Translations under genes and position numbers: made by a program | Notes under the pieces: generated by a model | What the model saw: only the letters and a program-made list of their open reading frames with translations | Database searches by the model: none | Told to the model about the DNA's origin: nothing | Source of the DNA: Sipunculus nudus | Lineage: Eukaryota > Annelida > Sipuncula > Golfingiida > Sipunculidae | Direction: 5' to 3' | NCBI GenBank assembly: GCA_026874595.1 | Contig: CM049310.1 | Coordinates: 76,747,056 to 76,811,055, forward strand | DNA: 64,000 nt | Shown: positions 28,961-39,821 of the stretch, piece after piece | Position numbering within the stretch: the first letter of the stretch is position 1 | How the letters are laid out: the number at the start of each line of letters is the position of its first letter

Positions 28961-29694
28961 AACTGGTCAAACTTGATATAATAGGTTTTCTTGGCTAAGA
29001 ATTGTTAAAGAACCTTGGATATACTTTCAGATAATCTTCGACATTATCAAAAGAACTAACCATAATATTTAGTCACATATTTTCAAGATATTTCACGGTT
29101 ATTGATTCAAACAAAACAAATTTTCAGTGTTTTTTTTTAAATGATGGCTTTCCTTAAAGAAACAGCATTTCTGAAATATTATAGTTAGAAACTTTGAAAG
29201 TATGAATCGACTAACAATGTAGCTCATTTGCTGGTAAATTTGTTTCCGGCCCTGAGGGTTTACGGTTCAGTCGCCCAACACTTCTTCCAACGCTTCACTC
29301 TGAGGTTTTCACGACAGGTTATGGCCGTGTTATTCACACCACCGTGCATTTTAAACTTTAAGTCAGATATTCTTAAATTTGATCATGTCTTTCCATCTTC
29401 AGCATGAATAAATGGCAAAAAAAATGATAATTTTGGCCAGTACGCCCTCCTGGTCACACATACAAAATCGCTAACAATCATCATTTCCTTCACATGCAAA
29501 TTAGAAATATAAATTGTTTATTTTTAACTTTTGTTTATATTGTAGCATCAGATGCCTGCACTGTGTAACAATAAATAATCTGGATATGTAAAAATGACAG
29601 GATAACCTGAACCTGATAAATCTGTTATTGTAATGACCTGTCAAGAAAGACAATATCAATAAAAATAGGCACTAGGACTCGATCGATTAATGTT
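28961..29694. other. Intergenic AT-rich sequence
   Basis: Follows the 163-bp array; a further ATGCAAAT occurs near 29494. Nothing else recognised. Confidence 0.5.
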
Positions 29695-30470
29695 TGTCTA
29701 CCTTTACGCTCTTAACACAGCGCTTTACCTATAGGCCTACTACCTACCATGATTGGTGCGTGCTTGTGGAGATTGCACGTGCCCCATATACCTATGGCAT
29801 CTAAGGAAATTTCGTAAACACAATCCGTGTACCGGCGATGTGTTCAATTGTGTCAGTGATTAGTGACCGGCGGGTTCATTGTTTCGACGTGTTCTATTTT
29901 TAGTTTGGCTGACGAGCCTGATGATGTATTTTATAATAAACGCCGGCCTTAAATAGAAGCCGTCCTTGTTCAGACGCCGGGTCAAAGCAGGGTCTGAAAA
30001 AATAAACGCCCGGGCGTCTGTTCAAGGAAATACGGTATATCGAAAGCGCTGTTTGTTTTGACCTCGTATCCTGAATCGCTACACCAGAAGGGAGCACCGT
30101 AATTTCGTCCAATCAGATGAGACCCTGTGCTAGAAGACACACGGTTTACCAGCCAAGCGAGGAATACACGGAGCCAATGTGTTCATTTCGTTTTGAGTGA
30201 CAGCTCATCACCCCGGCAACCGTTTGAACAGGCCACAGGCTCAGAGAGAATGGCCCCTCACGTGGTTTCCGGGGGGAGCCTGATGCCTGTCGAGTGTTTG
30301 TTGACTGGCATTTGGTTGGCTGCTAGTCACATCAGCAGATTTTCAGCAGACAGGCCCACCACCTGGTGTTTAAGTGCATCATAAACGGTCAAAGCAGGCA
30401 GCGGGAAAATCAGTAGCTTCTTTAGAAGCGCAAGATTTCCCCTGCCTCGGGAGCGTAGTCTACCTTGGAC
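29695..30470 (+). repeat. Dispersed mosaic repeat R3, copy A
   Basis: Starts with TTACGCTCTTAACACAGCGC and CTATAGGCCTACTACCTA. After about 290 bp not found in copy C it continues GCGCTGTTTGTTTTGACCTC, GAGGAATACACGGAGCCAAT, ATGCCTGTCGAGTGTTTGTT, GCAGCGGGAAAATCAG and TTCTTTAGAAGCGCAAGATT, ending CTCGGGAGCGTAG. It lacks about 220 bp of the middle found in copies B and C. Open frames in it are not conserved between copies. Confidence 0.85.
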
Positions 30471-32667
30471 TGCAAATATTATATATTTATTAGCTTATAT
30501 TACGCTCAGACAGGCAGGGTTTACACGATCGGTACATTTAAAATTATTAGTACAGTTGTATAACGACTATATTTTTTATTATAAAATAAAATTAAAAATC
30601 AATATAAATATGTTTCTAAATAAATACCTCTTTGATTATATTACCTTGTTATATGACCCAAACAGAAGGGGATCTTGGGGAGGGGTCATACTGCGTACAG
30701 CACAGTCACACAGAAAAGTCATGATTACAGAAAGTCGCCCTTGACACTCATTTTTTTACGTGATTACACAGAGTCACGTGAGCTGGGTAAAGATTACTGA
30801 CTACAGAGAGTCAAGTATGATAACTATAGTGTTCCTGCCTGTACATATACATGCAGTACATTCAGAGAGTCATTCGGGGGAGTCACCACCGAGAGTCACA
30901 CCGCTTAGTCACATAATACAAAAACCACACATTTTGTACCCAGTTAATGCATAATATTGTAATTTTTAATGCCAGTTTATAATTTCATTTCCTATATTTA
31001 ATTCATAAACACTTCTTTCATTAGACCTTCCACAGAATGTGTTTAAGAACGATTAGTTTCCCGTAGCAGTCTGTTAGTGAGACAAAAAAAATCGTCACGC
31101 CTTTCTTGTTTAGTCCTGTCTTTTTAAGTAGGAATCTTGCCAGTAAAGGCTTTAATTTTTAATGGAATTCTTGGGGTGCCATTCAAAGAAATTTAAACCT
31201 GGATATTTTTAATGCAGTTAAGAGTATTGATAACCCCCAAACCCTTACCCCTTACGAAAACAAGGATCCCTTCTCATGTATATCCTGGACACTACTCTCT
31301 TAAGACAAGGAGGGGAAAAAAGCCACCTCTCGAGTATTTTTTTTTCACTCACATTACATACCATGGGGGATATATAATTTGGTTAGATGAAAGTAACAAT
31401 TTTCAACAATTTCTTTTTTTACCAAGTAAATTGGGTGTAAATCCCTTTAATTTACAAACATTCAACAACACACCGAGGGCTATTTCTTCAAAACTTACGT
31501 TAAACAAAATGAAGTGTCATTTGATGGCCTCTATTTCGTAAACAGTACAGCCTCATGGTGAAACACACATACCACAATAACTGAAGGTTTAAAAATGAAA
31601 ATTACTTGTCGTATTAATTTTATTTAACATAAATGAAAACTGGTACCGTTTGACGTAAATCTGACGTCATTGAGGGAATTCCCTACAAGGGATTCCCCCA
31701 ATGAATAATCAAATGAGACGCATTTCTATAACTACAGATATTTACGACTCATGGATGCCGTTGATATACTTCATATCCTAAGGTTTCTCAGCATGAGAGC
31801 ATTATTGAAAAATGACTGAGGAAAATATAATAAAAATGTATTCTCAATTACAAATTTCTCTCGAAATCGCTCAAACATAATTATGTGTCCTCCTGTTCCT
31901 CCACCTTGACTGACTAACGAGCGCCAACATCCGAGCCATCGAGGGTGCCTAGTATTAGTAATTATAACTAGTTGTACAATTCATGTAAAATAAATAAAGT
32001 TTATAGAATTATGAGCCATATTCCTCTTAAACTAAAATATCAACTACATCTCAGCTGACAAGAGCCCCGGTCCAAAGAACAGTATGGATGGGTCTTCGCA
32101 GTGACAAGTACACAACATCCGTACTGATATGGAACTATAGCTGTACCAATATATCTAGTTCAAGTCGTAAATTTGAACTAATGTTGGATTCAATACCTTT
32201 GGGATTAATGGTGATCACCTACTGCCATGTGATGAAAACGAATCGCAGCATTTCGGTGCACAGTTAACAGAATGAAAGGCCCAATGACCGGATGTCTAGG
32301 TTGTCATAGTAACCAAACAGGCCTGATTTATAATTTATGTTTCACGTCACGTTTCATTTACACCAGTGAAATCCTGATTTTATTTTATTTGCCCCTTGGA
32401 TGCTGTCATTGCCGCAGATAAAGGTGAAGGTCGCCAAGTGGGATAAATGTGGTTACTCCAGCAAATACCAATGGGACCACGTGACGAACACTATTTTCCA
32501 ATTGTTAACGGATTGACTGAAAGTGAAGTCTGCGCTCGAGCCGTTTACAGGTCTCCTGGAAAATCCGGAATGCACTGGCTCCCTCAGAAACGAAATATTG
32601 ACAAATCGAGCCGATATACAGTTAGATATGTAAGGCGAAAATAGATATATACATATAGAGTTGTAGA
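30471..32667. other. Intergenic AT-rich DNA
   Basis: At about 30710-30920 a degenerate cluster of GAGAGTCA/GTCAC words. A 109-codon frame at 31212-31541 has no recognisable motif. The S1 fragment at 31930 is described separately. Confidence 0.55.
31930..32012 (+). mobile_element. SINE family S1, diverged 3'-end fragment
   Basis: GGTGCCTAGTATTAGTAATT, then ATAACTAGTTGTACAATTCA and TGTAAAATAAATAAAGTTTA match the S1 tail with more substitutions than the copy at 19832. The head is missing. Confidence 0.6.
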
Positions 32668-32825
32668 TCGTAGTGAGAGAGGTGGAGGAAGCCGGAGAAC
32701 CCGGAGAGAACCACAGACCTTGGACAAGCCACTACAACCCACTCTCATGGCGGCACCTTCGATCGTACCCGGGTCGCAAGCGGAGTAGGCCGAGCGTTTT
32801 ACCGCTCAGCTGTCCAGGCCCCTCC
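32668..32825 (-). mobile_element. SINE family S1, minus-strand copy (head and body)
   Basis: Read on the minus strand: GGGGCCTGGACAGCTGAGCG, AAAACGCTCGGCC, GCGACCCGGGTACGATC (B-box region), GAGAGTGGGTTGTAG, GGTCTGTGGTTCTCTCCGGG and a TCCACC block, in the same order as the copy at 46319. The S1 tail is absent or too diverged to see, so this copy looks 3'-truncated. Confidence 0.75.
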
Positions 32826-33652
32826 ACTCGTATTTACCATTTTACCCAGATGTATCGAATGCAGCATAAGGATGCACGTAGTACACTGACTTTCGAAGGT
32901 CTCATAACAAAAGTGGTTTGGACCTGTATGGTGATGAACACACTATGTCTCATTACCAAAATATCCCAAACAAAATGTCCGTAGCAAGATCTTCTCCGAA
33001 CTTGAGTTTTGTTGATATACATCTCCCGAGAAGTACCCGTGTTTCATCCTTTCTGAGATATCACTCTCACAAGAAAAAAAAATAATAATGGTCATAAAAA
33101 ATATTAAAAGTTAAGGTATTGTAGGTGGCGCCACCAGCATCAAACCCTATAAGCACACCATATTTCATAACAATCCATCCAGTGGTTGTTTTGAATTTGT
33201 TCAATTTTTGTGACCTTGATTCATACTCGTAATTAATCAAGATTTTGTTGATATACATCTTGCCCGAAGAAATTCTATTTACGGACGGACGCCCGACGGG
33301 CGGCAGTGTTGAAGACAAAAGCCCATCATCCTATGTAGGCTGAGGGCTAAAACGTGCAACAACTTGCTCCCCAGCCTTGATCTCAACTGTGTTCTCGTTC
33401 AGGGACAGCCTGAACCGTCTTCTAACTAGTGGTCCTTTGTTCATTCAAACAGTCTTCAGGCGATTATTCTGCATGATGATAAACATGTGATAGTGCATAA
33501 CAATGCCGAGTGGAAAGAAAAAAGTAAGCAATTCAGTGGATTAAGCATGCGCTGGAACAGGACTCTCACTGTCCTCACTATCAGTACATTTTCTGGTGTA
33601 TTTTACTCGGCGATGTACTCTAAAGGCGAGTGACGTCAATTTAATATATATA

Positions 33653-33713
<61 letters not shown>

Positions 33714-34432
33714 TTATCATCTGCATAGCACATTTCAAATATATTACAATTCAGTATAAGGTTTAAGAAAAAAGTATCATGTTTCCAATCCAAGATATTT
33801 CTAAACCAAGTTAAGATATAATATTTCATAGTCTCATAAATAGAACACAAGTCTATACACATCTGGTTATTAATATATTTCATTTTCCAATATATAAATA
33901 GTATTTTCTTAATTGTGGGAGGGGGATGAATTCCATGACCATCCCCCCTTGCCAAAAAGTTGAGGGGGGGGGGAGTATACCCCCATCCCCCCTCCATATA
34001 TTAATTGATGCCCCTGCTATAAGCGCAGTTAACTTTTTAATGGACAAATTAACGTCCTCTATAATATCAGTTTGCTGAATATCATTTTCATGATTATCAT
34101 ATGTAAATGGGATTTTAAAATTTCCGAGTGAAAAAGGGTATAAATTAAATAAACAGAAATGTTGACAAATATTACTCACGTCACTATTCCACATTATATC
34201 AACATTTATATCATTATATCATCATATAAAACTTGAATATTTAAAAGTCACCTTCTCCCTCTGCTAAACCCATTTGAAAATTTAGTAGAAAAACCGATTT
34301 TTAAATAAAAAAAACTGAAATAAAAGAAAAAAATCCCCAAAGTGGACGAAAACCCTCCGCCCAGTCATGATGGTGCCTTGTAATGTTTGACGTAAAATTA
34401 TATTGTTCCTGGGAACCTTTTTTGTAAAGGAA
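32826..34432. other. Intergenic DNA with a duplicated block and a TA microsatellite
   Basis: GTTGATATACATCT recurs at about 33011 and 33247. Around it are GGTGGCGCCACC (about 33125), a perfect 12-bp palindrome, and GACGGACGCCCGACGGGCGG (near 33283). (TA)n lies at about 33645-33708, then a C/G-run-rich segment at 33915-34005. No gene. Confidence 0.7.
33645..33708. repeat. TA microsatellite
   Basis: TA dinucleotide tract with one early TCTA interruption. Confidence 0.95.
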
Positions 34433-34842
34433 CTTGTACGCTTCCGAGGCAGCGGAAATCTTGCGCTTCTAAAGAAGCTTCTGATTTTCCCGCTGCCTGG
34501 TTTATCGTTTATGGTACATTTAGACACTGGGTGGTGGGTCGTAGTCTGGCAGCCAACCAAATGCCAGTTAAAAAACACTCGACAGGCATCATGGCTCCGC
34601 CCATAGCTGCGCTTCAAGTGCGCTTCAAGTGCACTCAAGTGGTTACTCTTATTAAAAAAAGTCGAATTTTAATTGCTCCCTCTGCGTTCTCGCATCATCG
34701 ACCGATTCGATTATGACATTACGACTATGTTAGCGTTTCCATGTATCCGATTGCCAGCAAAACGGAAACCAGCCAGCGAGGTGTGCACGGAACCTATGTT
34801 GTTTCATTTCGTTTGAATTACAGCTCACAGGCCGGGCATATT
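34433..34842 (-). repeat. Dispersed mosaic repeat R3, copy B (inverted, right half only)
   Basis: On the minus strand it reads GTGAGCTGTAATTCAAACGA, then CGTGCACACCTCGCTGGCTG, GAATCGGTCGATGATGCGAG, AACGCAGAGGGAGCAATT, GATGCCTGTCGAGTG, GCAGCGGGAAAATCAG, TTCTTTAGAAGCGCAAGATT and GCGTAC, matching about 37393-37810. The left part of the family (GCGCTGTTTGTT...) is absent. Open frames here are chance. Confidence 0.85.
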
Positions 34843-37087
34843 ATGTACACAAGGACCACGCAGTAGTATTACAGATACTGTGAAATGCATATATTGGCGG
34901 CCATATTGAATAACAAGATGGCAGTAGTATCCCTGTAGGTAGGAATTAAGTTTCTTTTTTTTTTGTAAAAACTGAGCAATTATGATGAAGTATGTTTTTA
35001 TCCCTGTGTGTTCGATACGGATTAAATCAAATATTCCACAAATATACAATAATAGAAATCAACTTAACCCAAATATGAAATGTGGGAGGAAAGCCAAGAA
35101 TATTTTTGATACAGGCATGGATAAAGGGAGGCATCGAGTAGAAATGTTTTAAATTCATTGGCGGATGTAATCGCTTTTCTGAAAACTATACTAATTATAC
35201 TTCCTATATTACCATTTTCTATCATGCTATCTACAGATCTGAAAGAGGGTGTTACGTCCATTTTTCATTGATTAGTTTTTTTCCCATAATTCAACGTATC
35301 ATTCCTATTTACTTTAATTAAAGCTACAGCTATAAATCATTAATGAACAGAAGCAAACACTACACCAAAACCAATTACTGCTTCAATTTTCTTAGCCGGC
35401 AATGTCTGTATGTATTTATTTTCCTTATTACTTAAGTCAGGCATGTCTGTAACTATATGAGATAAAACTAATTGTATAGGAAGCCGGAAATACGTTGGCG
35501 GAGCTGTCACATCTTCCGCTAAGTCAATACCGCCCACGCTTTTGTTTTGTCTACAAATGTTAAAATACCACGCCATCATGAAAACACTGCCAAAAAGTCC
35601 CGCTGACGAGTCATGTTCTTAAAGACCATGTTTTTAATAGAAACGCCCCCGTGCTTGTTCATAAACCCACGGCCGGTCTCGGGAGCCAGCTGAGAGAAGC
35701 ACGGTCATTAATGTGAATATAAGTAATTATGAGTCAGTTTTTTTAATTTCCATTTTGTATGCTTCTCTCTTCATTAATCTCTATTGATATACCCCCGCCT
35801 CTGTTTTGTCTGTCTGTCTGTATGTCTTACTCCCCCCCCCCCCCCCCCATTAGATATCCAGCCATTTTATTTCCCTCTTAGCATACATAATATATCTGTA
35901 AAAATAGTTCTGTGTAGTTTTAATAAGCGCCCATAAAGGCGGTTCTTATATTGGATATGGACACTGTCCGTCCGTCCGTCCGTCCGTGCACATATCCGTC
36001 CGTCCTTACGTTAACCTTTGGTGTTGCTGTCACTCTTGATATTATTCAATAAATTATATTGCTTGAGTTTGATTGTAAACAAATCTGCACGTATTTGTTG
36101 AGGTAACCCGACATTTTTATCACGATAACTCTCCAGAAATTTGATGGGTTTTTTATTGAAACTAACAATGGAAGTTTACTAATAAATCATCTCACCTGAG
36201 ATAGACTTTCGGCATAAATTTCGTGCGTATTATGCACTTTTGCGGTGCTTTTCCTTTTTTTCCAGCAACATGTCCCTACCCGTCTTCCAACACATTTTTA
36301 CAAGTCAGAAAGCACTGATGACCCACAGACAATAAGACATTAAAGATAGTAGGTAAGAATGCACTGAGAATCGGGATTATCAATCGAGCAAATATAGATG
36401 CATAATACATATATAATGCAAATGATCCATTTTCACAATAAATGAATTTAAGTCTCTTCTGGATATGATGTTTTAAGTGAATTAATGATATTCAAGAATT
36501 TGTTGGAAATTCAAAATCTGAATAAAATATGTTACGAAACCTAATGACAAAAAGATCACGTAATCATGATTAGCACAAATTTTGTTTTAAAAATTCATAT
36601 TCTATATCACTAGACGCGTGAAATGTGTAGGGGGATGAATTCGTTGACAAATAATTATAATTTATTCTTAAAACAATCCTTACATTACAATACACTAAAT
36701 AAATACAATTACACAGTATACAAATAAAATGTACAGTACCAGAGTGTCCAGATCCTAGGCTTTGATTTCTAGATACCACCACTGTCACAGCTCAACAAGA
36801 TTCCTTTAACGTATATAATCCACGTAAATAGTAATAACACAAAGGCAAACTGGAGACAGTCCGTATTAAATCTGTATAAAATCCGTTGAAGATCTGTAAG
36901 TTCTGCAATAATCGGAAACCTGACGAGAGTATAACACTCTTAGTGCTCGCTGGTATTTTACTCTCTGCCGGATCTAAACACAGCCCCTAATTCACAGCTT
37001 CTCATCCGAAAAGTCTAGAAATGGAAAATTCATAAGAAAAAATACACACGCACATGAACAGACCTGAAACATCTAGAACAAAAAAGA
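34843..37087. other. Intergenic AT-rich DNA
   Basis: Contains a poly-C run at about 35831-35848 and (CCGT)n at about 35967-35986. No gene or other repeat recognised. Confidence 0.7.
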
Positions 37088-37812
37088 ACGCTGTGTCTCT
37101 ACGCTCTTACGCTCTTTACACAGCGCTATACCTATAGGGCTACTACCTATATCGTAAAGCGCTGTTTGTTATGACCTCGTATCCTGAATTGTTACACCAG
37201 AGGGGAGCACTGTATTTTTGTCCAATCAATGAGACCTTGTGCTGGAAGACAAAGCCAAGTGAGGAATACACGGAGCCAATCATGTTCATTTCGTTTTGAG
37301 TGCCAGCTTATCGCCCCGCGTAACCGTCTGAACAGGCCACATACTCAGAGAGAATTGCCCCTGGCGTGGTTTGCTTAGGGCTATGGGCACATAAGATGCT
37401 CGGCCGGTGAGCTGTAATTCAAACGAAACGTAACAACAAAGGCTGCGTGCACACCTCGCTGGCTGGTTTAAGTTCTGCAGACAACAGATACAACTAACAC
37501 AGTCATAATGTCATAATCGAATCGGTCGATGATGCGAGAACGCAGAGGGAGCAATTTAAATTCGACCGGAAACTCATCAAGCGGCGCCTGAAGCGCAGCA
37601 ATGGGCGGAGCCAGGATGCCTGTCGAGTGTTTGTTTATTGGCATCTGATTGGCTGCTTGTCACATTATACGCACGTTTATTTCTTCGGACAACGAACCGC
37701 CATCTGGTGTCTAAATATATCTTAAACGGTCAAAGCTGGCAGCGTGAAAATCAGTTGCTTCTTTAGAAGCGCAAGATTTCAACTGCCTCGGGAGCGTACT
37801 ACGTTCTAGACT
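37088..37812 (+). repeat. Dispersed mosaic repeat R3, copy C (longest arrangement)
   Basis: Left part (37088-37390) matches copy A: CTTACGCTCTTTACACAGCG, CTACTACCTA, GACCTCGTATCCTGAATTG, GAGGAATACACGGAGCCAAT. The right part (about 37393-37812) matches copy B: CGGTGAGCTGTAATTCAAAC, AATCGGTCGATGATGCGAGA, GATGCCTGTCGAGTGTTTG, TTCTTTAGAAGCGCAAGATT, CTCGGGAGCGTAC. It therefore joins segments that occur separately in the other two copies. Confidence 0.85.
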
Positions 37813-37986
37813 CAACACGCGAGCCAGCGCAACAAGCAAGGTTCCCATAGCAACGAACTATGTCTGCGCTACACGAATTAGAATGTCAACAGACACATGT
37901 AACACTCCTGCGCACAATAAAACAGATCCCTTTAACAATTAATGATCGCATTTTCTATAATTCGTGATTCCTTATTTCTGGCTATA

Positions 37987-38479
37987 GTCCGTTTCACCAC
38001 CTGCTGTCCACCTGTTTTTTTAGATAGTTTCCTTAAAAGATTATATTTTTCAATAATTTCCTCGAAAACTACATATGGAGCTATAATGGCAGTTAAGAAT
38101 TTTACAACGAATATCCAGTTAATGTTTTACAACATTTTGTTTCTTTACAATGATCTGACAGATCAGATGTCTCCTGCGTGAGAAGCCATCATTGTTTTAG
38201 CTGGTTATATTTTGTTACAGTGTTCACAATGTTTACAATCAGCTGCTGCCAATTTAGGCTGTATTTGCATGTGACCAATCACCTTGACCGTCATAAGTGG
38301 GTCTGATATGTTGTAAAATGTAAACTGATTCCTCATATTTTAAATAATTCTGTTTCTTAAATAAGTTGTAAGGTAGGTGTTTAATTACATTGTTGAAATA
38401 CAGCCCTTTATTCCTCTGATTTATAATTTATTTTCTAAGCAAAAAAAAAAACAGGTGGACATGATTGGATGAAACGGAC
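37987..38479. mobile_element. 493-bp DNA element with long inverted ends
   Basis: The left end GTCCGTTTCACCACCTGCTG then TCCACCTGTTTTTTT is mirrored on the right by AAAAAACAGGTGGACATGAT then TGGATGAAACGGAC. The arms pair over about 35-38 bp, and TA lies outside each end (37985-37986 and 38480-38481). The interior is AT-rich with a 79-codon frame but no transposase motif. Size and ends fit a non-autonomous Tc1/mariner-like element. Confidence 0.8.
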
Positions 38480-38481
38480 TA

Positions 38482-39769
38482 GAGTTCTGAAGACACATTT
38501 GGAAAACCCTTGTTAATGGTCTTACTTTTCCTTTAGTGGTAATTATGCCTTTTATGGAGAGATTTCTTTATAAAGATTATAATGTAGGCTAGTGGTTAAA
38601 CTGCTGGACCAGCCGAGATAGAGGTTACTGGTTAGATTGAAACAAGAGGCACAGGTCGAAATTGTGAAATCTAAACAGACTCTTACTGCAAATCGATGCC
38701 ACATAGTGCATTTTTTGCACGGTTTACAGTATGCGATACTTCTAAACAAGCTTAAGGTATGAATGTATATTTTGCATATTACAGTTTTTCCATAGATCCA
38801 GTGTTTTTGCAAAACATTGGCAAGATTGCAGAAAATATATCATCGCAAATAAAATGACACTATGTTGAAATATCGGCAGAGCATGTTTACTGCACTAAAC
38901 TGGTTCAGGTAAACTGCCTGAAGATTTTGAATTTAGCAAGAAAGCATAAAAAATATTAACCCCTGAAAAGGTATGAAAAAATTATAAAAAGTAGTATTTT
39001 ACTTTTTAAAAAAGTATAGAGTGCATGGTAACACTGATATTGGTTCCAAATAAACTTTAAAAAACACTGTCAATATGAAAAAGTATGAGTTTCCAATTTT
39101 ATTATTTTCGAGAATAACACGAAGTGTTCTCCAGCTGCCATCTCGGTGGGTGGTTCATTTTCGAGATACAGATAAATTTAAATTAAAAGAATCATATATC
39201 ATACTGAGTGCTGATTGAAGTAGATATTTTACCTAATATTTTGAGAATACTGATATTTTACATCTGATTTAGGCACGATTTGGACTTAAAGGAGTGTGAG
39301 CCATATTTGCCCCATACAAATAAGTCTTAATTGCCCAATTACTCGCGGATATGATGAGACCATATATTATCATTTGTTTTAAACTGGGTCAATTATATCA
39401 ATTTATAATTATTGGAGAAATTGAATAAGGTTGGGTTTTGGTTTACTTTTACTAATATCTTTTTTACAAATATATTTATTTCTTAAATCAACACATACAT
39501 TTTCAACTGTGTCACATACAAGATTACTAAACATATACATGGAACAACATGGAAACATACATTTACAAAAAATGGAAAATACACAAACTACGCATACAAC
39601 CAAATATGTTTAGAAAGCTTTTATACTTCAAACGTTTCGTATTTCAAATAAGAAAAAATAATATATTGATATTCTTCCATAAATGATTTATAACATACAG
39701 CTTCCCATTTTTCTTGATGAAATTCTAATATTTTATGTCTTCATGCAATTCTATTCTTTATCATATACA

Positions 39770-39821
<52 letters not shown>

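Noticed and set aside
33912-34017. Possible fourth CAGGGGCGGATCC MITE (right end GATGCCCCTG)
   Set aside because: No matching left end found.
34282-34638. 118-codon minus-strand frame within repeat R3 copy B
   Set aside because: The frame is not preserved in copies A and C, so it is not a conserved coding region.
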